Of a DNA stretch of 49,354 nucleotides, positions 35,304 through 43,727 are shown one piece after another. How positions within the stretch are numbered: position 1 is the stretch's first letter; each line of letters begins with the position of its first letter. Under the pieces are notes generated by a model. It saw nothing but the letters and a program-made list of their open reading frames with translations. It did no database searches and was not told the origin of the DNA. The position numbers and the translations under genes were made by a program. This stretch comes from Thermoleophilia bacterium. Lineage in GTDB: Bacteria; Actinomycetota; Thermoleophilia; BMS3ABIN01. The DNA is taken from contig JACUUL010000009.1 of NCBI GenBank assembly GCA_014859345.1, positions 1 through 49,354 on the forward strand. Direction: 5' to 3'.

Positions 35304-36266
35304 ATGAAAAAGACAGTAATAGTGGCTCTGATAGCTGTATCCATCGCGCTGCTGGCCTTCACCGGCGCAGCAATGGCGGGCACCAGCCCTCACGGTGGCT
35401 ACAGCGCCACCACCAACTTCTGTAACGGTTGCCACGACGTCCACGACTCCGCCGGAGACTACGTGCTGACGCGCGAGCCCACCGTCACAGAGGTGTGTTC
35501 CACCTGTCACGGCGTCTTCGGTGTAAGCATGCCTGACGGCGGTGAGCCAGGGTGGACCTCGATACCGCCGGCCCTGGCCGGCACAGCCGCCACCGCCACC
35601 ACTTCGCAGTACGGCGCCTACACGCTCACGGGTGGAAACAGGGTGAGCGGCCACCGCCTGGGCATACAGCCGGGCGACGCGGCCAATGCCAATCCCGGAG
35701 ATGGCATCCCGGGAGGCTCCGACATCCTCAGGGTCGTGGGAGCCGGCAGCGCCCTCTATAATAACGAGTCGGTGATGGCATACCAGGGCACTCTGGGCCT
35801 GAACTGTGCCTCCTGCCACACGCCGCACTCGCTCATCACGGGCCAGGACAATCTGGCGTGTGAAAACGGGGTGCTGGTTCCCGGCCAGGACGGCGTCGAC
35901 GACGCGCCTTCGTCGACATACGGCAACCCGCCGCAGCTCGTGCATCAGGATGGATGCTCAAGTCACGCCAAGCACGTGGCTGCCGACCGGCTGCTCTCCA
36001 GCAAGCCGAACCACGTCGCGCAGGCAGCGACCACCTATAACGAGTACTGCGCCGCCTGTCACGATCTGCGTAACGGCGACATCGTTGACCACACGGGTAA
36101 CGTCGTGATAGAGAACCACCCGCCGGTGTGCGTGTCCTGCCACGAAGCCAAGGGCGCGGGGGGAGTGAAGATCGACTTCCCGCATACCAGCCCGAATTCG
36201 TCCCTGATCATCAAGACAGGCGACAATCTGTGCACCAGGTGTCACGCCGCCGGTACGATCGTGTAA
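35304..36266 (+). CDS. Exported hexaheme c-type cytochrome
   Basis: A 320-aa Sec-exported multiheme cytochrome. The start has AAGGAGGTG at 35289-35297, the best ribosome site in the window, suggesting high expression. Residues 1-25 form a signal peptide ending AMA. Six CxxCH heme-binding motifs follow: CNGCH, CSTCH, CASCH, CAACH, CVSCH and CTRCH. A CSSHAKH segment may be a decayed seventh site. Extra His residues (HDVHD, HTPHS, HTSPN) could be distal ligands. A long Gly/Asn/Asp-rich loop separates the second and third hemes. Likely role: extracytoplasmic electron transfer, matured by ResB/CcsA encoded downstream and using heme from the Ahb enzymes. Partner and donor are unknown. Confidence 0.9.
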   Translation: MKKTVIVALIAVSIALLAFTGAAMAGTSPHGGYSATTNFCNGCHDVHDSAGDYVLTREPTVTEVCSTCHGVFGVSMPDGGEPGWTSIPPALAGTAATATTSQYGAYTLTGGNRVSGHRLGIQPGDAANANPGDGIPGGSDILRVVGAGSALYNNESVMAYQGTLGLNCASCHTPHSLITGQDNLACENGVLVPGQDGVDDAPSSTYGNPPQLVHQDGCSSHAKHVAADRLLSSKPNHVAQAATTYNEYCAACHDLRNGDIVDHTGNVVIENHPPVCVSCHEAKGAGGVKIDFPHTSPNSSLIIKTGDNLCTRCHAAGTIV

Positions 36267-36305
36267 CCGGGCCGGTTGGTAGAAGGTAGAGAGAAGCAGG
36301 AATAT

Positions 36306-36338
36306 AATGGGGAGGCGTCATAATGACGCCTCCCCATT
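36306..36338 (+). terminator. Perfect 15-bp hairpin after the cytochrome gene, no T-tract
   Basis: AATGGGGAGGCGTCA pairs perfectly with TGACGCCTCCCCATT across a 3-base TAA loop, 40 bp after the stop. Without a T-tract it may be a pause, a factor-dependent terminator or an mRNA 3' stabiliser that reduces expression of the lipoprotein gene. Confidence 0.6.
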
Positions 36339-36359
36339 AAAAGGAAAAAACCCAAGCAT

Positions 36360-36911
36360 ATGAAACAAAAAAAGTTTTCAAACGCGGCAGCCGTGACGCT
36401 CTTGATAACGGCCGTTTTGCTATTAGCTTCCTGTGGCGAGGCCACGGAAGGCAATCCATCCGCCCATCAGTTGTCTCCTGAAGAAATGGAAAGGGTAGTC
36501 TCTGAGACAAGAGAGAATCTCGACAGGGTGGCGGCCGCCGGAGCTGACGTGTCAATGCTTACGGAAGCCCTGACCGGGTCGGCCCTTGAAGAGACTGCGA
36601 AAAAGATTGAGGAAGATCTGACCCTGGGGAGGATAAAGAAGCGCGAGTACGGAAACATCGAAATCTTTTTCAACCAGTTTAATTCCCCGATCGCCCAGGT
36701 CTCTGTAGAATACGACGATCTGGGCTATTATGTGGACGCGAACACGGGCGCTTCGTTAACTCAGCCGACGGGCGAGCACGTCAGGCTGGCTCTGGCTGCT
36801 ATCGAAGAGGATGGCCGCTGGAAGATCAGTTTGATACTGGCGGCCAGCACCCCCGAAACCCCGCGCGAGCTGCCCGAGGACATCATCATGCCGAACAATC
36901 CGCCAGAATAA
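36360..36911 (+). CDS. Predicted lipoprotein, unknown function
   Basis: A 183-aa protein not recognised. A basic start (MKQKK) and hydrophobic stretch end in LLLASC, a standard lipobox with lipid Cys at residue 25. Residues ~40-95 are charged and helical (EEMERVVSETRENLDRV ... EETAKKIEEDL); the rest is a beta-rich domain (FFNQFNSPIAQVSVEYDDLGYYVD ... GRWKISLILA) that ends with a Pro-rich tail. The WKI strand and overall order recall small NTF2-like or DUF4878-type lipoproteins. It sits between the two multiheme cytochrome genes, so an accessory role at the membrane surface is possible. The ribosome site is weak. Confidence 0.7.
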   Translation: MKQKKFSNAAAVTLLITAVLLLASCGEATEGNPSAHQLSPEEMERVVSETRENLDRVAAAGADVSMLTEALTGSALEETAKKIEEDLTLGRIKKREYGNIEIFFNQFNSPIAQVSVEYDDLGYYVDANTGASLTQPTGEHVRLALAAIEEDGRWKISLILAASTPETPRELPEDIIMPNNPPE

Positions 36912-36982
36912 CTGAATGCCACGTTCAATTGTGAACCGGGTTTTGATGCACAATGTAAATAAAGTTCGAATCAAGGTTAATC

Positions 36983-37075
36983 ATGCGGCTTCTGAAACGC
37001 TTTTTAACGGGAGCAGGGATGGCCGAAGCCGCTGCAGGCGTTCCGGCGGGGCCCGGTATTCCAGCAGGCGTGTAG
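36983..37075 (+). CDS. Possible 30-aa small peptide gene
   Basis: An ATG with AAGG seven bases upstream opens a 30-codon frame, beginning MRLLKRFLTGAGMAEAAAG and ending in a Pro/Gly-rich tail, ending TAG 15 bp before the second cytochrome gene. Base use resembles coding DNA and the N-terminus is amphipathic, but no homologue is recognised and it may be chance. It could act as a translated leader for the cytochrome gene. Confidence 0.25.
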   Translation: MRLLKRFLTGAGMAEAAAGVPAGPGIPAGV

Positions 37076-37090
37076 CAAGAGAATCAATAA

Positions 37091-37903
37091 ATGTCAACAG
37101 GATCAATCAGTCTCAGCAAACAGAGTCGGAGAACTTTCCTCAAGGGATTCACGGCTTTGCTGGCCGCCATTCTTTCCGTTCTGGCATTTTCACAAATATT
37201 TTGGGGCGCCGATTCAGCGGCCCAGGCGGTTCCCGGGCCGCACGGAAATTTTTCCGAGTCAACCACCTATTGTCTACTCTGCCACGCCATGCATGAGGCT
37301 CCGGGAGACAAGCTGGGCAGGCTCTCGCCAGAATCGGAGATCTGTTTTACCTGCCATAACGGCACCGGCTCGCTTTACAACGTCCAGGCGCAGATGAATC
37401 TGGATCCGGCGGAGAATGCAATGCACCCTATTGACGTTAATCTGGCACAAAACCCCGGAATATATATTTATACCGCGGTCACCACTGCGGGAATCGCTCC
37501 GCCGGGGCCGTACCGGTGCAGCGAATGCCATGAGCCCTATGGCGAATCGGCCTTTCACAGGATGCTGAAGGCAGAATACGACGCGAACGAGCATGCGGAT
37601 TACACATCCTCGCCAGATCCGTATGCCTTGTGCTGGAGCTGTCATGATTCCCTGACAATCACGAACGACGCCGAGCTCTTCAGGGAACATCAAAGGCACA
37701 TAGTGGAGTTTGCGTCTCCGTGCAGCGCTTGCCATTACAGCCCCCATGGCGCAGCCAGTACCGAGCTGGTGAAGTTTAACGATGCTTTCGTCACCGCTTC
37801 CATCTCCGCCGGTTCAGGCCCCGTCTTTGTCGATCTTGGCGATAATCAAGGCAGCTGCACGCTCACCTGCCATGGAGCGGACCACAACGGAGTTCAATAT
37901 TGA
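37091..37903 (+). CDS. Multiheme c-type cytochrome with Tat-like signal and a CxxxCH site
   Basis: A 270-aa exported cytochrome. The N-terminus has S12-R13-R14-T15-F16-L17-K18, an exact twin-arginine (S/T-R-R-x-F-L-K) motif, followed by a hydrophobic stretch ending AAQA. Five canonical heme motifs follow: CLLCH, CFTCH, CSECH, CWSCH and CSACH, plus a C-terminal CTLTCH with three residues between the Cys. A Tat motif is unexpected, because heme is attached outside the membrane to unfolded apocytochrome. His residues near each motif (HAMH, HEPYG, HYSPHG) may ligate hemes. It follows the lipoprotein gene by 179 bp and is followed 51 bp later by the TPR gene, probably in one operon. Confidence 0.88.
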   Translation: MSTGSISLSKQSRRTFLKGFTALLAAILSVLAFSQIFWGADSAAQAVPGPHGNFSESTTYCLLCHAMHEAPGDKLGRLSPESEICFTCHNGTGSLYNVQAQMNLDPAENAMHPIDVNLAQNPGIYIYTAVTTAGIAPPGPYRCSECHEPYGESAFHRMLKAEYDANEHADYTSSPDPYALCWSCHDSLTITNDAELFREHQRHIVEFASPCSACHYSPHGAASTELVKFNDAFVTASISAGSGPVFVDLGDNQGSCTLTCHGADHNGVQY

Positions 37904-37954
37904 CGCGGGTTTAAGGGAAATATCACGGAATATATTGCGAATGGAGTCTGTTTA

Positions 37955-38569
37955 TTGACAAAAATCATCAACATTAGCATAGGAGCGGTATTGGTAGCGC
38001 TGCTGGCAGCCGCCGGCATCTTGGTTTACTTTTATCTCCAGCCGACATCTCAGGCCAGCCAAAAGCTGGAGCGCGACCTGAAAATGTGGCAGGATCATTT
38101 AAAATCCGAACCGGATGACGCCTTGGCCCGGGCAAATCTGGGCGTGATCTACCGGGAGATGGGAGACATCGAATCGGCCACAAGGGAGCTGGCGCTGGCC
38201 GTGGAACTCGAGCCCGAGGGATATACCTATATCACCGAGCTGGCCCTGACCTACAGGCAGATGGGTGATACGGAGTCCGCGTTGGAACATTTAAAAAGGG
38301 CTATCGATTTGTATCCCAATGGCGAAAAATTCAGGGCGCAGTATCTTGTGGCTGAGATTTATTTCGAGTCGGGAGACCTGGAGTCGGCAAAAGAGTTCCT
38401 GCAACAGTCGCTGGAAGACAATAACACCAAATGGAATTCCCACTACTTGATGGGCCAATTGTACGAAAGGGAAGGAAATCTGGAAAAAGCCAGAGAGGAA
38501 TACGGGGTAGCGGCGGTATTCAATGAGGATGATGAAGAACTGCAGGAGGCGCTGAGACGCGTTTCCTGA
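37955..38569 (+). CDS. Membrane-anchored TPR protein
   Basis: A 204-aa protein starting at TTG with GGAG at 37943-37946. One N-terminal transmembrane helix (IINISIGAVLVALLAAAGILVYFYL, given by position 4-28) anchors an outside domain of four TPR units from ~48 to 200, each with the A..LG..Y...GD...A pattern. Anchored TPR proteins next to cytochrome maturation genes recall CcmI/NrfG, which hold apocytochromes for heme attachment. Here System II genes lie 2.3 kb downstream, and two cytochrome genes lie just upstream, so an apocytochrome chaperone role is inferred. It could equally be a scaffold for the propeller proteins. Confidence 0.75.
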   Translation: MTKIINISIGAVLVALLAAAGILVYFYLQPTSQASQKLERDLKMWQDHLKSEPDDALARANLGVIYREMGDIESATRELALAVELEPEGYTYITELALTYRQMGDTESALEHLKRAIDLYPNGEKFRAQYLVAEIYFESGDLESAKEFLQQSLEDNNTKWNSHYLMGQLYEREGNLEKAREEYGVAAVFNEDDEELQEALRRVS

Positions 38570-38642
38570 CCGCGGCGGGCTCTCCACATCTTGCCGGTTT
38601 GAATCAAGTCCAAAAATCCAAAAGACGGGTGATTGATCAATC

Positions 38643-39707
38643 ATGTCAGCAATTGTTGAAAGACTGAGAGAAGATGAAAAATTAAGAGGCCGCCTCATTG
38701 TGCTCGCCGTAATGGTTCTGATCCTGGCGGTTGTGCTGTTCCTCCTCATCAGGAAGATGGACGAGCGGAGCGAGATTGTCGGTGGCTCGTTTTCCTTCCT
38801 GGCCTCCATTCACGGCCTTAACACTCCGTTGGGAGTGGGCACCGACGCGGACGCGCGCATCTACGTCAGCAATACGGCCAGCGGCGAGGTTATCGTTTAC
38901 GATCAGGACGGGATAGAGGTGCGAAAACTGAACGATGCCCGGGACCAGAATGGCGAGATTCTCAGGTTTTATTCTCCCAAGGGCATCGCCGTCGATAACG
39001 AAACCGAAAAGTTATACGTGTGTGATTATAACTGGCGGGGCGTTCGCGTTTTCACAAAAGCCGGCGATTTTCTCTATAATTTGCCAAGGGACCCCAACGA
39101 CATACCGCTGGACCCCGAATACGGCTTTGCTCCTTATGACGTTGCCGTTGGCAAAGACCGTGTTTATGTGGTCAGCAAGGACGGCATATACGTTTTCGAT
39201 TCTCAAGGCGCGTACCTGGACCATTGGGGCACCCGGGGCAACCAGGTAGGCCAGTATGATTTCCCGAACGGCATCGCCGTGGACAGAGAATCTGGCAACA
39301 TCTTCGTGGCGGATTCGAACAATCGCCGGGTGGTTTCATTGACTGGCGATGGAAGTGTGCGCTGGATCCTCGGGACCGAAACCCTGGAGTCGGCGGTAAG
39401 CGTGTTTGAGCTGCCGCGGTCGGTGGCTGTTGGTCCGGACGGACTGGTTTACGTCGCCGACGTGTTGACTCACCGGATATTCGTGATAGATCAGGATGGA
39501 AATCTGGTATCCGCTTTCGGAGAAAGAGGAACAGCGGACGGCCAGTTCAACTTTCCGGAGAGCCTGGCCGTCGCTGCCAACGGCCGCATGTATGTTGCCG
39601 ACCGGGCCAACAACCGCGTGCAAATCTGGCAACTTGATAACAAGTCGATGCCGGAACCGACGCGGGCCGAGGCCGCCAGGTTCAAGGATTATCTGCACAG
39701 ATTTTAG
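38643..39707 (+). CDS. Membrane-anchored NHL-repeat beta-propeller protein
   Basis: A 354-aa protein with one N-terminal membrane helix (~18-36, RLIVLAVMVLILAVVLFLL) and an outside propeller of NHL repeats from ~50 to 335. Typical blades read FYSPKGIAVDNETEKLYVCD, FPNGIAVDRESGNIFVADSNNRRV, LPRSVAVGPDGLVYVADVLTHRI and FPESLAVAANGRMYVADRANNRV; about six blades are visible. No Cys, so no covalent heme. Such propellers are usually interaction platforms. Set between an anchored TPR gene and the siroheme decarboxylases, it probably belongs to the cytochrome maturation or electron-transfer module. It is followed 25 bp later by ahbA. Confidence 0.85.
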   Translation: MSAIVERLREDEKLRGRLIVLAVMVLILAVVLFLLIRKMDERSEIVGGSFSFLASIHGLNTPLGVGTDADARIYVSNTASGEVIVYDQDGIEVRKLNDARDQNGEILRFYSPKGIAVDNETEKLYVCDYNWRGVRVFTKAGDFLYNLPRDPNDIPLDPEYGFAPYDVAVGKDRVYVVSKDGIYVFDSQGAYLDHWGTRGNQVGQYDFPNGIAVDRESGNIFVADSNNRRVVSLTGDGSVRWILGTETLESAVSVFELPRSVAVGPDGLVYVADVLTHRIFVIDQDGNLVSAFGERGTADGQFNFPESLAVAANGRMYVADRANNRVQIWQLDNKSMPEPTRAEAARFKDYLHRF

Positions 39708-39732
39708 CGGCCCGCCGGTTGGGTTTATCAAC

Positions 39733-40203
39733 TTGGATGCAACTGACAAAAAACTGGTTACCATGATTCAGTCTCGCTTCCCCGTGACGGAGCGGCCCTA
39801 TGCCGCCCTGGGGGAGCAGTTGGGCATCAGCGAGGACGAGGTGATCGAGCGCCTCGAGGCAATCAAGGAATCGGGCGAGATCCGGCGCATGGGAGCCTCT
39901 TTCGACTCGCGCAAGCTGGGCTACTCCAGCACCCTTTGCGCCGTGCACGTGCCTGAAGACATGCTCGACCGGGCAATCGAGGCTATAAACGCCTTCCACA
40001 ACATCACCCATAACTACGAGCGCGACCATTACTACAACGTGTGGTTTACCGTCATCGCGCCCGGTCCCAAGCGCATTGACGAGATTCTGCGGGAGATCGA
40101 GGATCAGGCCGGGATAGGCCCTATTATCAATCTGCCCGCCCTTCGCCTCTTCAAGATCCAGGTGGACCTGCCGGTTCTGGATGAGCAGGTGGTTGATGGA
40201 TAA
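39733..40203 (+). CDS. ahbA: Siroheme decarboxylase, AhbA-type subunit
   Basis: A 156-aa Lrp/AsnC-fold protein that with AhbB decarboxylates the ring A and B acetates of siroheme to give 12,18-didecarboxysiroheme. It starts at TTG 39733 with DATDKKLVTMIQSRFPVTERPY. A winged-helix half (to ~60, EVIERLEAIKESGEIRRMGASFDSRKLGY) is followed by the ferredoxin-like half with HNYERDHYYNVWFTV, in which His and Tyr residues are candidates for the catalytic site. It overlaps ahbB by 8 bp. Assignment as AhbA rather than AhbB rests on gene order and the YNVWFT segment, so it is tentative. Not a transcription regulator, despite its fold. Confidence 0.87.
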   Translation: MDATDKKLVTMIQSRFPVTERPYAALGEQLGISEDEVIERLEAIKESGEIRRMGASFDSRKLGYSSTLCAVHVPEDMLDRAIEAINAFHNITHNYERDHYYNVWFTVIAPGPKRIDEILREIEDQAGIGPIINLPALRLFKIQVDLPVLDEQVVDG

Positions 40204-40675
40204 AGCCCTGAGTGACAGCGAAAAGGCTCTGGTCCGGCATTTACAGGACGACATTCCCCTCTCGGCCAGGCCGTTTGCCGAGATCGGTGAGGCCGTGGGC
40301 ATGTCCGAGGACGAGGTAGTCGAGAAAATAAGGGAATGGCAGGAAAACGGCACCATCCGCCGCTTTGGCGCCATGGTCCGCCATCAGCGCCTGGGGTACC
40401 GGGCAAACGCCATGAGCGCCTGGGACATTCCGGACGAACGGGCCGAGGAAGTGGGTCGGATCCTGGCCGCCGCCGACGAAGTGAGCCACTGCTATCAAAG
40501 GCCGAGGGCAAACGGCTGGAGCTATAACCTGTTCGCAATGATTCATGGCGCCAGCGAAGAGGAATGTGATCAGGTGGCCGCGGGGCTGGCCGGCCAGGTT
40601 GGAGTAAAAAGCTATGCCCTGCTCTTCAGCAGCAGGGAGTTCAAAAAGGTCAGCATGAGGTATTTCATCGAATAA
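40196..40675 (+). CDS. ahbB: Siroheme decarboxylase, AhbB-type subunit
   Basis: A 159-aa partner of the preceding protein, same fold, starting ATG 40196 inside the ahbA end. Its winged-helix half contains EDEVVEKIREWQENGTIRRFGAM, and its second half has HCYQRPRANGWSYNLFAMIHG, which matches the YNLF.MIHG signature of AhbB/NirD-type proteins. The pair acts as a heterodimer in characterised systems. Downstream 218 bp of non-coding DNA separate it from resB. Confidence 0.87.
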   Translation: MDKALSDSEKALVRHLQDDIPLSARPFAEIGEAVGMSEDEVVEKIREWQENGTIRRFGAMVRHQRLGYRANAMSAWDIPDERAEEVGRILAAADEVSHCYQRPRANGWSYNLFAMIHGASEEECDQVAAGLAGQVGVKSYALLFSSREFKKVSMRYFIE

Positions 40676-40893
40676 AGAAATCCTAGCCCGAAGACCAAAG
40701 ACCAATGATCAGCGGTAAGCAAAATTGCGTAAAAAATAACAAGATTTAACCTTGTCCGAGGACCGGCCAGGATAGTAAAGAGGTCCGAAAAAGACTAAAA
40801 TTATAAAAGCGCAACGACTGTGGTAACGGCGGCGGGGCGGATGGGAGCTGAAGGTCGTGGGTAAATATTGCAATCGCGACCACGGGAGTCATT

Positions 40894-42024
40894 TTGAACA
40901 CGGAAAAAGCGGCTGTGGCCGCAAGCGCCACGACTACAAGCATGCCTATCGGCAAGAGGATCGTCCATTTTCTGGTTTCCATGAAGCTGGCTTTGACACT
41001 GCTTTTTGTCATCGCCATCTTGTGCATCATCGGCACCATCCTGCCCCAGGGCGATAATGTCTATCTAACCGATTGGCCCAATAACCCGCTTTTTGATTTT
41101 TACCAGACCCTGGGTCTGTTCAACATGTACTATTCCTGGTGGTTCCTGAGCATTCTGAGCCTGCTCATGGCCAACATGCTCGTCTGTATCACCAAGCGGC
41201 TTCCCACCACGATCAGGCACGTTGTTCGGCCGAGGGTGGACGTGAAAGATGTATTCATTTCCAATCAGCCGGTCAGCGCCGTCATAGACGGGGAAGGCCA
41301 GCGGGTGATGAAACGGGCCGTGAAGGCTTTATCCGGTCGCCGTTACCGCATCCGCACCGGCGCTTCCGGGACGGTCCTGGGGGAAAGAGGGCGCTTTTCA
41401 GGAGTGGCTTCGATCTCGTTTCATCTAAGCTTCATCATGCTCGCGGTGGGCGCCCTGCTGGGAGCTTTTCTGGGTTTCGACGAAACGGTCGAGATTCCCG
41501 ACGGCAGGACGGCGCCAATCCCTCATACGGATCTGCAGGTCAAGAACAATGGTTTTAACCTGGAAACCGTGGAGATCGTGGATAAGGGCCGGGTGATCGG
41601 GTACCGTCCCCTGGTCTACTCCAGCGATCTGGAGATTTACCGGAACGGCGAGCTGGTTGACAGCAAGGTCATCGAAGTCAACTCCCCGCTGAGGCTCAGG
41701 ACTTATTTTTACGACTTGCTCAACCTTGAGGGAATAAATTTTCACCAGAACAGCTATTACCGCACCAGCCGGGGTTATGTTACCGTTTTGGGAGTAAACC
41801 AGTTGCCAGGCAAGAACATCATCTATCTGGGTTTCATAATGATGATGGGCGGCATCACGTTTGGTCTTTATTTTCCCCACCGGCGCATCTGGATAAAGGT
41901 CGGTAAAGAAGGCAAACTGTTGATCGGCGGGCGCTCCCACAGGTCCAAGGTTTCATTTCAGCGGGATTTTGACCAAATGATCACCGAACTACGGCAGTCA
42001 CCTCAAGAGGAGGACAAGAGCTAA
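40894..42024 (+). CDS. resB: Cytochrome c biogenesis protein ResB (System II)
   Basis: One of the two core System II proteins that deliver heme across the membrane and attach it to CxxCH motifs. The 376-aa protein starts at TTG (GGGAG at 40884-40888). Hydrophobic segments at ~33-55 (LVSMKLALTLLFVIAILCIIG), ~83-100, ~170-190 and ~312-332 (IIYLGFIMMMGGITFGLYF) match the ResB topology, with a large outside loop between the third and fourth. The family opening SMKLALTLL and FHLSF are present. The stop overlaps the ccsA start (TAATG), so the two are translationally coupled. Confidence 0.92.
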   Translation: MNTEKAAVAASATTTSMPIGKRIVHFLVSMKLALTLLFVIAILCIIGTILPQGDNVYLTDWPNNPLFDFYQTLGLFNMYYSWWFLSILSLLMANMLVCITKRLPTTIRHVVRPRVDVKDVFISNQPVSAVIDGEGQRVMKRAVKALSGRRYRIRTGASGTVLGERGRFSGVASISFHLSFIMLAVGALLGAFLGFDETVEIPDGRTAPIPHTDLQVKNNGFNLETVEIVDKGRVIGYRPLVYSSDLEIYRNGELVDSKVIEVNSPLRLRTYFYDLLNLEGINFHQNSYYRTSRGYVTVLGVNQLPGKNIIYLGFIMMMGGITFGLYFPHRRIWIKVGKEGKLLIGGRSHRSKVSFQRDFDQMITELRQSPQEEDKS

Positions 42025-43082
42025 TGGATTTGATCAAGCTCGAAGAGATATTATTCATCGCCGCGATCTTTTCATATCTGGTATGCAGCGGCATCTATAT
42101 CTGGTATTTGGTTTCCCGCAACCGGAAAGCGGCCAGCCTGGGCACCGCCCTGCTCGCCCTGGGCCTCACGGCCCATACCGTGGCCCTGATTTTACGGTGG
42201 ATCACTTCAGGCCACGCGCCCATGGCCAACCACTACGAGTCGCTCTCGGTGTTCGGCTGGGCCATAATGCTCTTTTACCTGACGGCGGAGAAATTTTACC
42301 CGATCCGGGCCGCTGGAGCCCTGGTGGTTCCCTCCGGGTTCATAATAAGCAGCGTGGCCCTGGTTTTCTATTCGGGTCCGGAACCGCTGGCGCCGGCGCT
42401 TCAGAGTATCTGGCTCTGGATTCACGTATCCATTGCCATGCTCTCCTACGGGCTGTTCGCATTGTCTTTCGGGGTCGGTTTTATCTATGTGGTTCAGGAG
42501 TATCTGCTCAAGAAGAATTACGATCACGTCATGGGCGCTTTTCTGATCCTGTTCGCGCTGCTGGGCCTGGTGTTCGGCATGTGGGCGGGTTCCTACTGGG
42601 CCGAACCCGCCAGGGTGATCGCCGATGAGAGTACCGGCGCGGTGAAAAGCGTCTGGTCGGGCAGCGATTACGCGAAAATGTTCGGCGGCGCCGGCGTCGG
42701 CCTTGTCCTGGCGTTATTTTTGGGATACGCGGCAGGCAAAGGGGCGTCCAGGCAGGCATTTGCCAAGCGCCTGCCTTCTCTTGATGTTCTGGACGAAGTA
42801 AGTTATCGCGGCATAGCCTTTGGCTTCCCGCTGCTTACGATCGGCATAGTTACCGGCGCTATCTGGGCCGATCAGGCCTGGGGACGCTGGTGGGGATGGG
42901 ACCCCAAAGAAACCTGGTCGCTCATCACCTGGCTTTTCTACGGCGCGTACCTGCATACCCGGCTCACCATGGGCTGGCGGGGCCGCCACTCGGCGGTGCT
43001 GGCCATCGCAGGCATCGTGGTGGTGATGTTTACATATCTGGGAGTCAATCTGTTCCTCTCCGGACTCCACAGCTACGCATAG
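42024..43082 (+). CDS. ccsA: Cytochrome c biogenesis protein CcsA (System II heme handling)
   Basis: Multi-pass membrane partner of ResB that binds heme through flanking His ligands and the tryptophan-rich WWD domain and presents it for attachment. In the 352-aa protein the WWD domain is AWGRWWGWDPKETWSL, near 285-300. Conserved His are seen in ALGLTAHTVALI, MANHYESL, IWLWIHVSIAMLSY and AYLHTRLTMGW. About eight membrane segments are expected. It is directly followed by the siroheme synthase-type gene 12 bp later; hemA-linked CcsA/HemX-type proteins are common in other phyla. Confidence 0.93.
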   Translation: MDLIKLEEILFIAAIFSYLVCSGIYIWYLVSRNRKAASLGTALLALGLTAHTVALILRWITSGHAPMANHYESLSVFGWAIMLFYLTAEKFYPIRAAGALVVPSGFIISSVALVFYSGPEPLAPALQSIWLWIHVSIAMLSYGLFALSFGVGFIYVVQEYLLKKNYDHVMGAFLILFALLGLVFGMWAGSYWAEPARVIADESTGAVKSVWSGSDYAKMFGGAGVGLVLALFLGYAAGKGASRQAFAKRLPSLDVLDEVSYRGIAFGFPLLTIGIVTGAIWADQAWGRWWGWDPKETWSLITWLFYGAYLHTRLTMGWRGRHSAVLAIAGIVVVMFTYLGVNLFLSGLHSYA

Positions 43083-43094
43083 GACGCGGCCGGT

Positions 43095-43727
43095 GTGGCT
43101 TTGTATCCCGTCAATTTAAAGGTCGGGGGCCATTTATGCGTGATTATCGGGGGCGGCCGGGTAGCCGCCCGCAAAACGGCCTCACTGCTGGAGTGCGACG
43201 CGGCGGTCAGAGTGGTTTCGCCGGAGCTGGATCCCGGGTTCGAAAGGTTCCAGGGCCGGTTCGAGCATATCGTCCGGCCGTACAAACGGGGTGATCTGGA
43301 AGGGGCATTTCTGGTGATTGCCGCCACGGATGACGATGTCACGAACAGGGCTGTCGAGGAGGAAGCGCGCGAACGGCGCCTGTTGCTTAATGTGGTTGAC
43401 AAGCCGCGGCAGTGCAACTTTTACGTTCCGTCCGTGGTGCGGCGGGGCGAATTGCTTTTGACTGTGTCGACCGGGGGTGAACTGCCGGCGCTCGCCAAGA
43501 GGCTTCGCCGGCAGCTGGAGGAAGAGTTTCCGGAAGAATGGGCTGAAGCTCTCGTTCTCTTGGGCGAGGCCCGCCGGAAAGTCATCTCCCGGGAAAGCGA
43601 CGAGAACAAAAAAACGCAATGCCTTGGAGAACTGGCGGCGCTGGATCTGGTGCCGCTGCTGAAAAGCGGTGGTTTTGAAGCCGCCAGGGCGGAGATCGAT
43701 AAATGCATCTCGCGGTACTTGGCATAA
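43095..43727 (+). CDS. Precorrin-2 dehydrogenase / sirohydrochlorin ferrochelatase (CysG-N/Met8 type)
   Basis: A 210-aa protein that oxidises precorrin-2 with NAD and may also insert iron, giving siroheme. The GTG start gives MALYPVNLKVGGHLCVIIGG; the Rossmann motif GGGRVAARK is at ~20-28, and the family FYVPSVVRRGELLLTVSTGG with conserved Ser and Asp neighbours follows. The C-terminal helical domain is present but short. The methyltransferase half of CysG is absent here and supplied by the SUMT-HemD fusion at 28712. The end overlaps hemA by 25 bp. Confidence 0.92.
   Translation: MALYPVNLKVGGHLCVIIGGGRVAARKTASLLECDAAVRVVSPELDPGFERFQGRFEHIVRPYKRGDLEGAFLVIAATDDDVTNRAVEEEARERRLLLNVVDKPRQCNFYVPSVVRRGELLLTVSTGGELPALAKRLRRQLEEEFPEEWAEALVLLGEARRKVISRESDENKKTQCLGELAALDLVPLLKSGGFEAARAEIDKCISRYLA

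Noticed and set aside
35304-36266. Seventh heme site at CSSHAKH in the hexaheme cytochrome
   Set aside because: Only one Cys is present and no CxxCH or CxxxCH; noted as possibly decayed, not counted.
36306-36338. Standard rho-independent terminator
   Set aside because: The stem is perfect but there is no T-tract on either strand, so it is reported with lower confidence.
39733-40675. Two Lrp/AsnC-type transcription regulators
   Set aside because: The fold is the same, but size, pairing, YNLF.MIHG signature and neighbours fit siroheme decarboxylase subunits.
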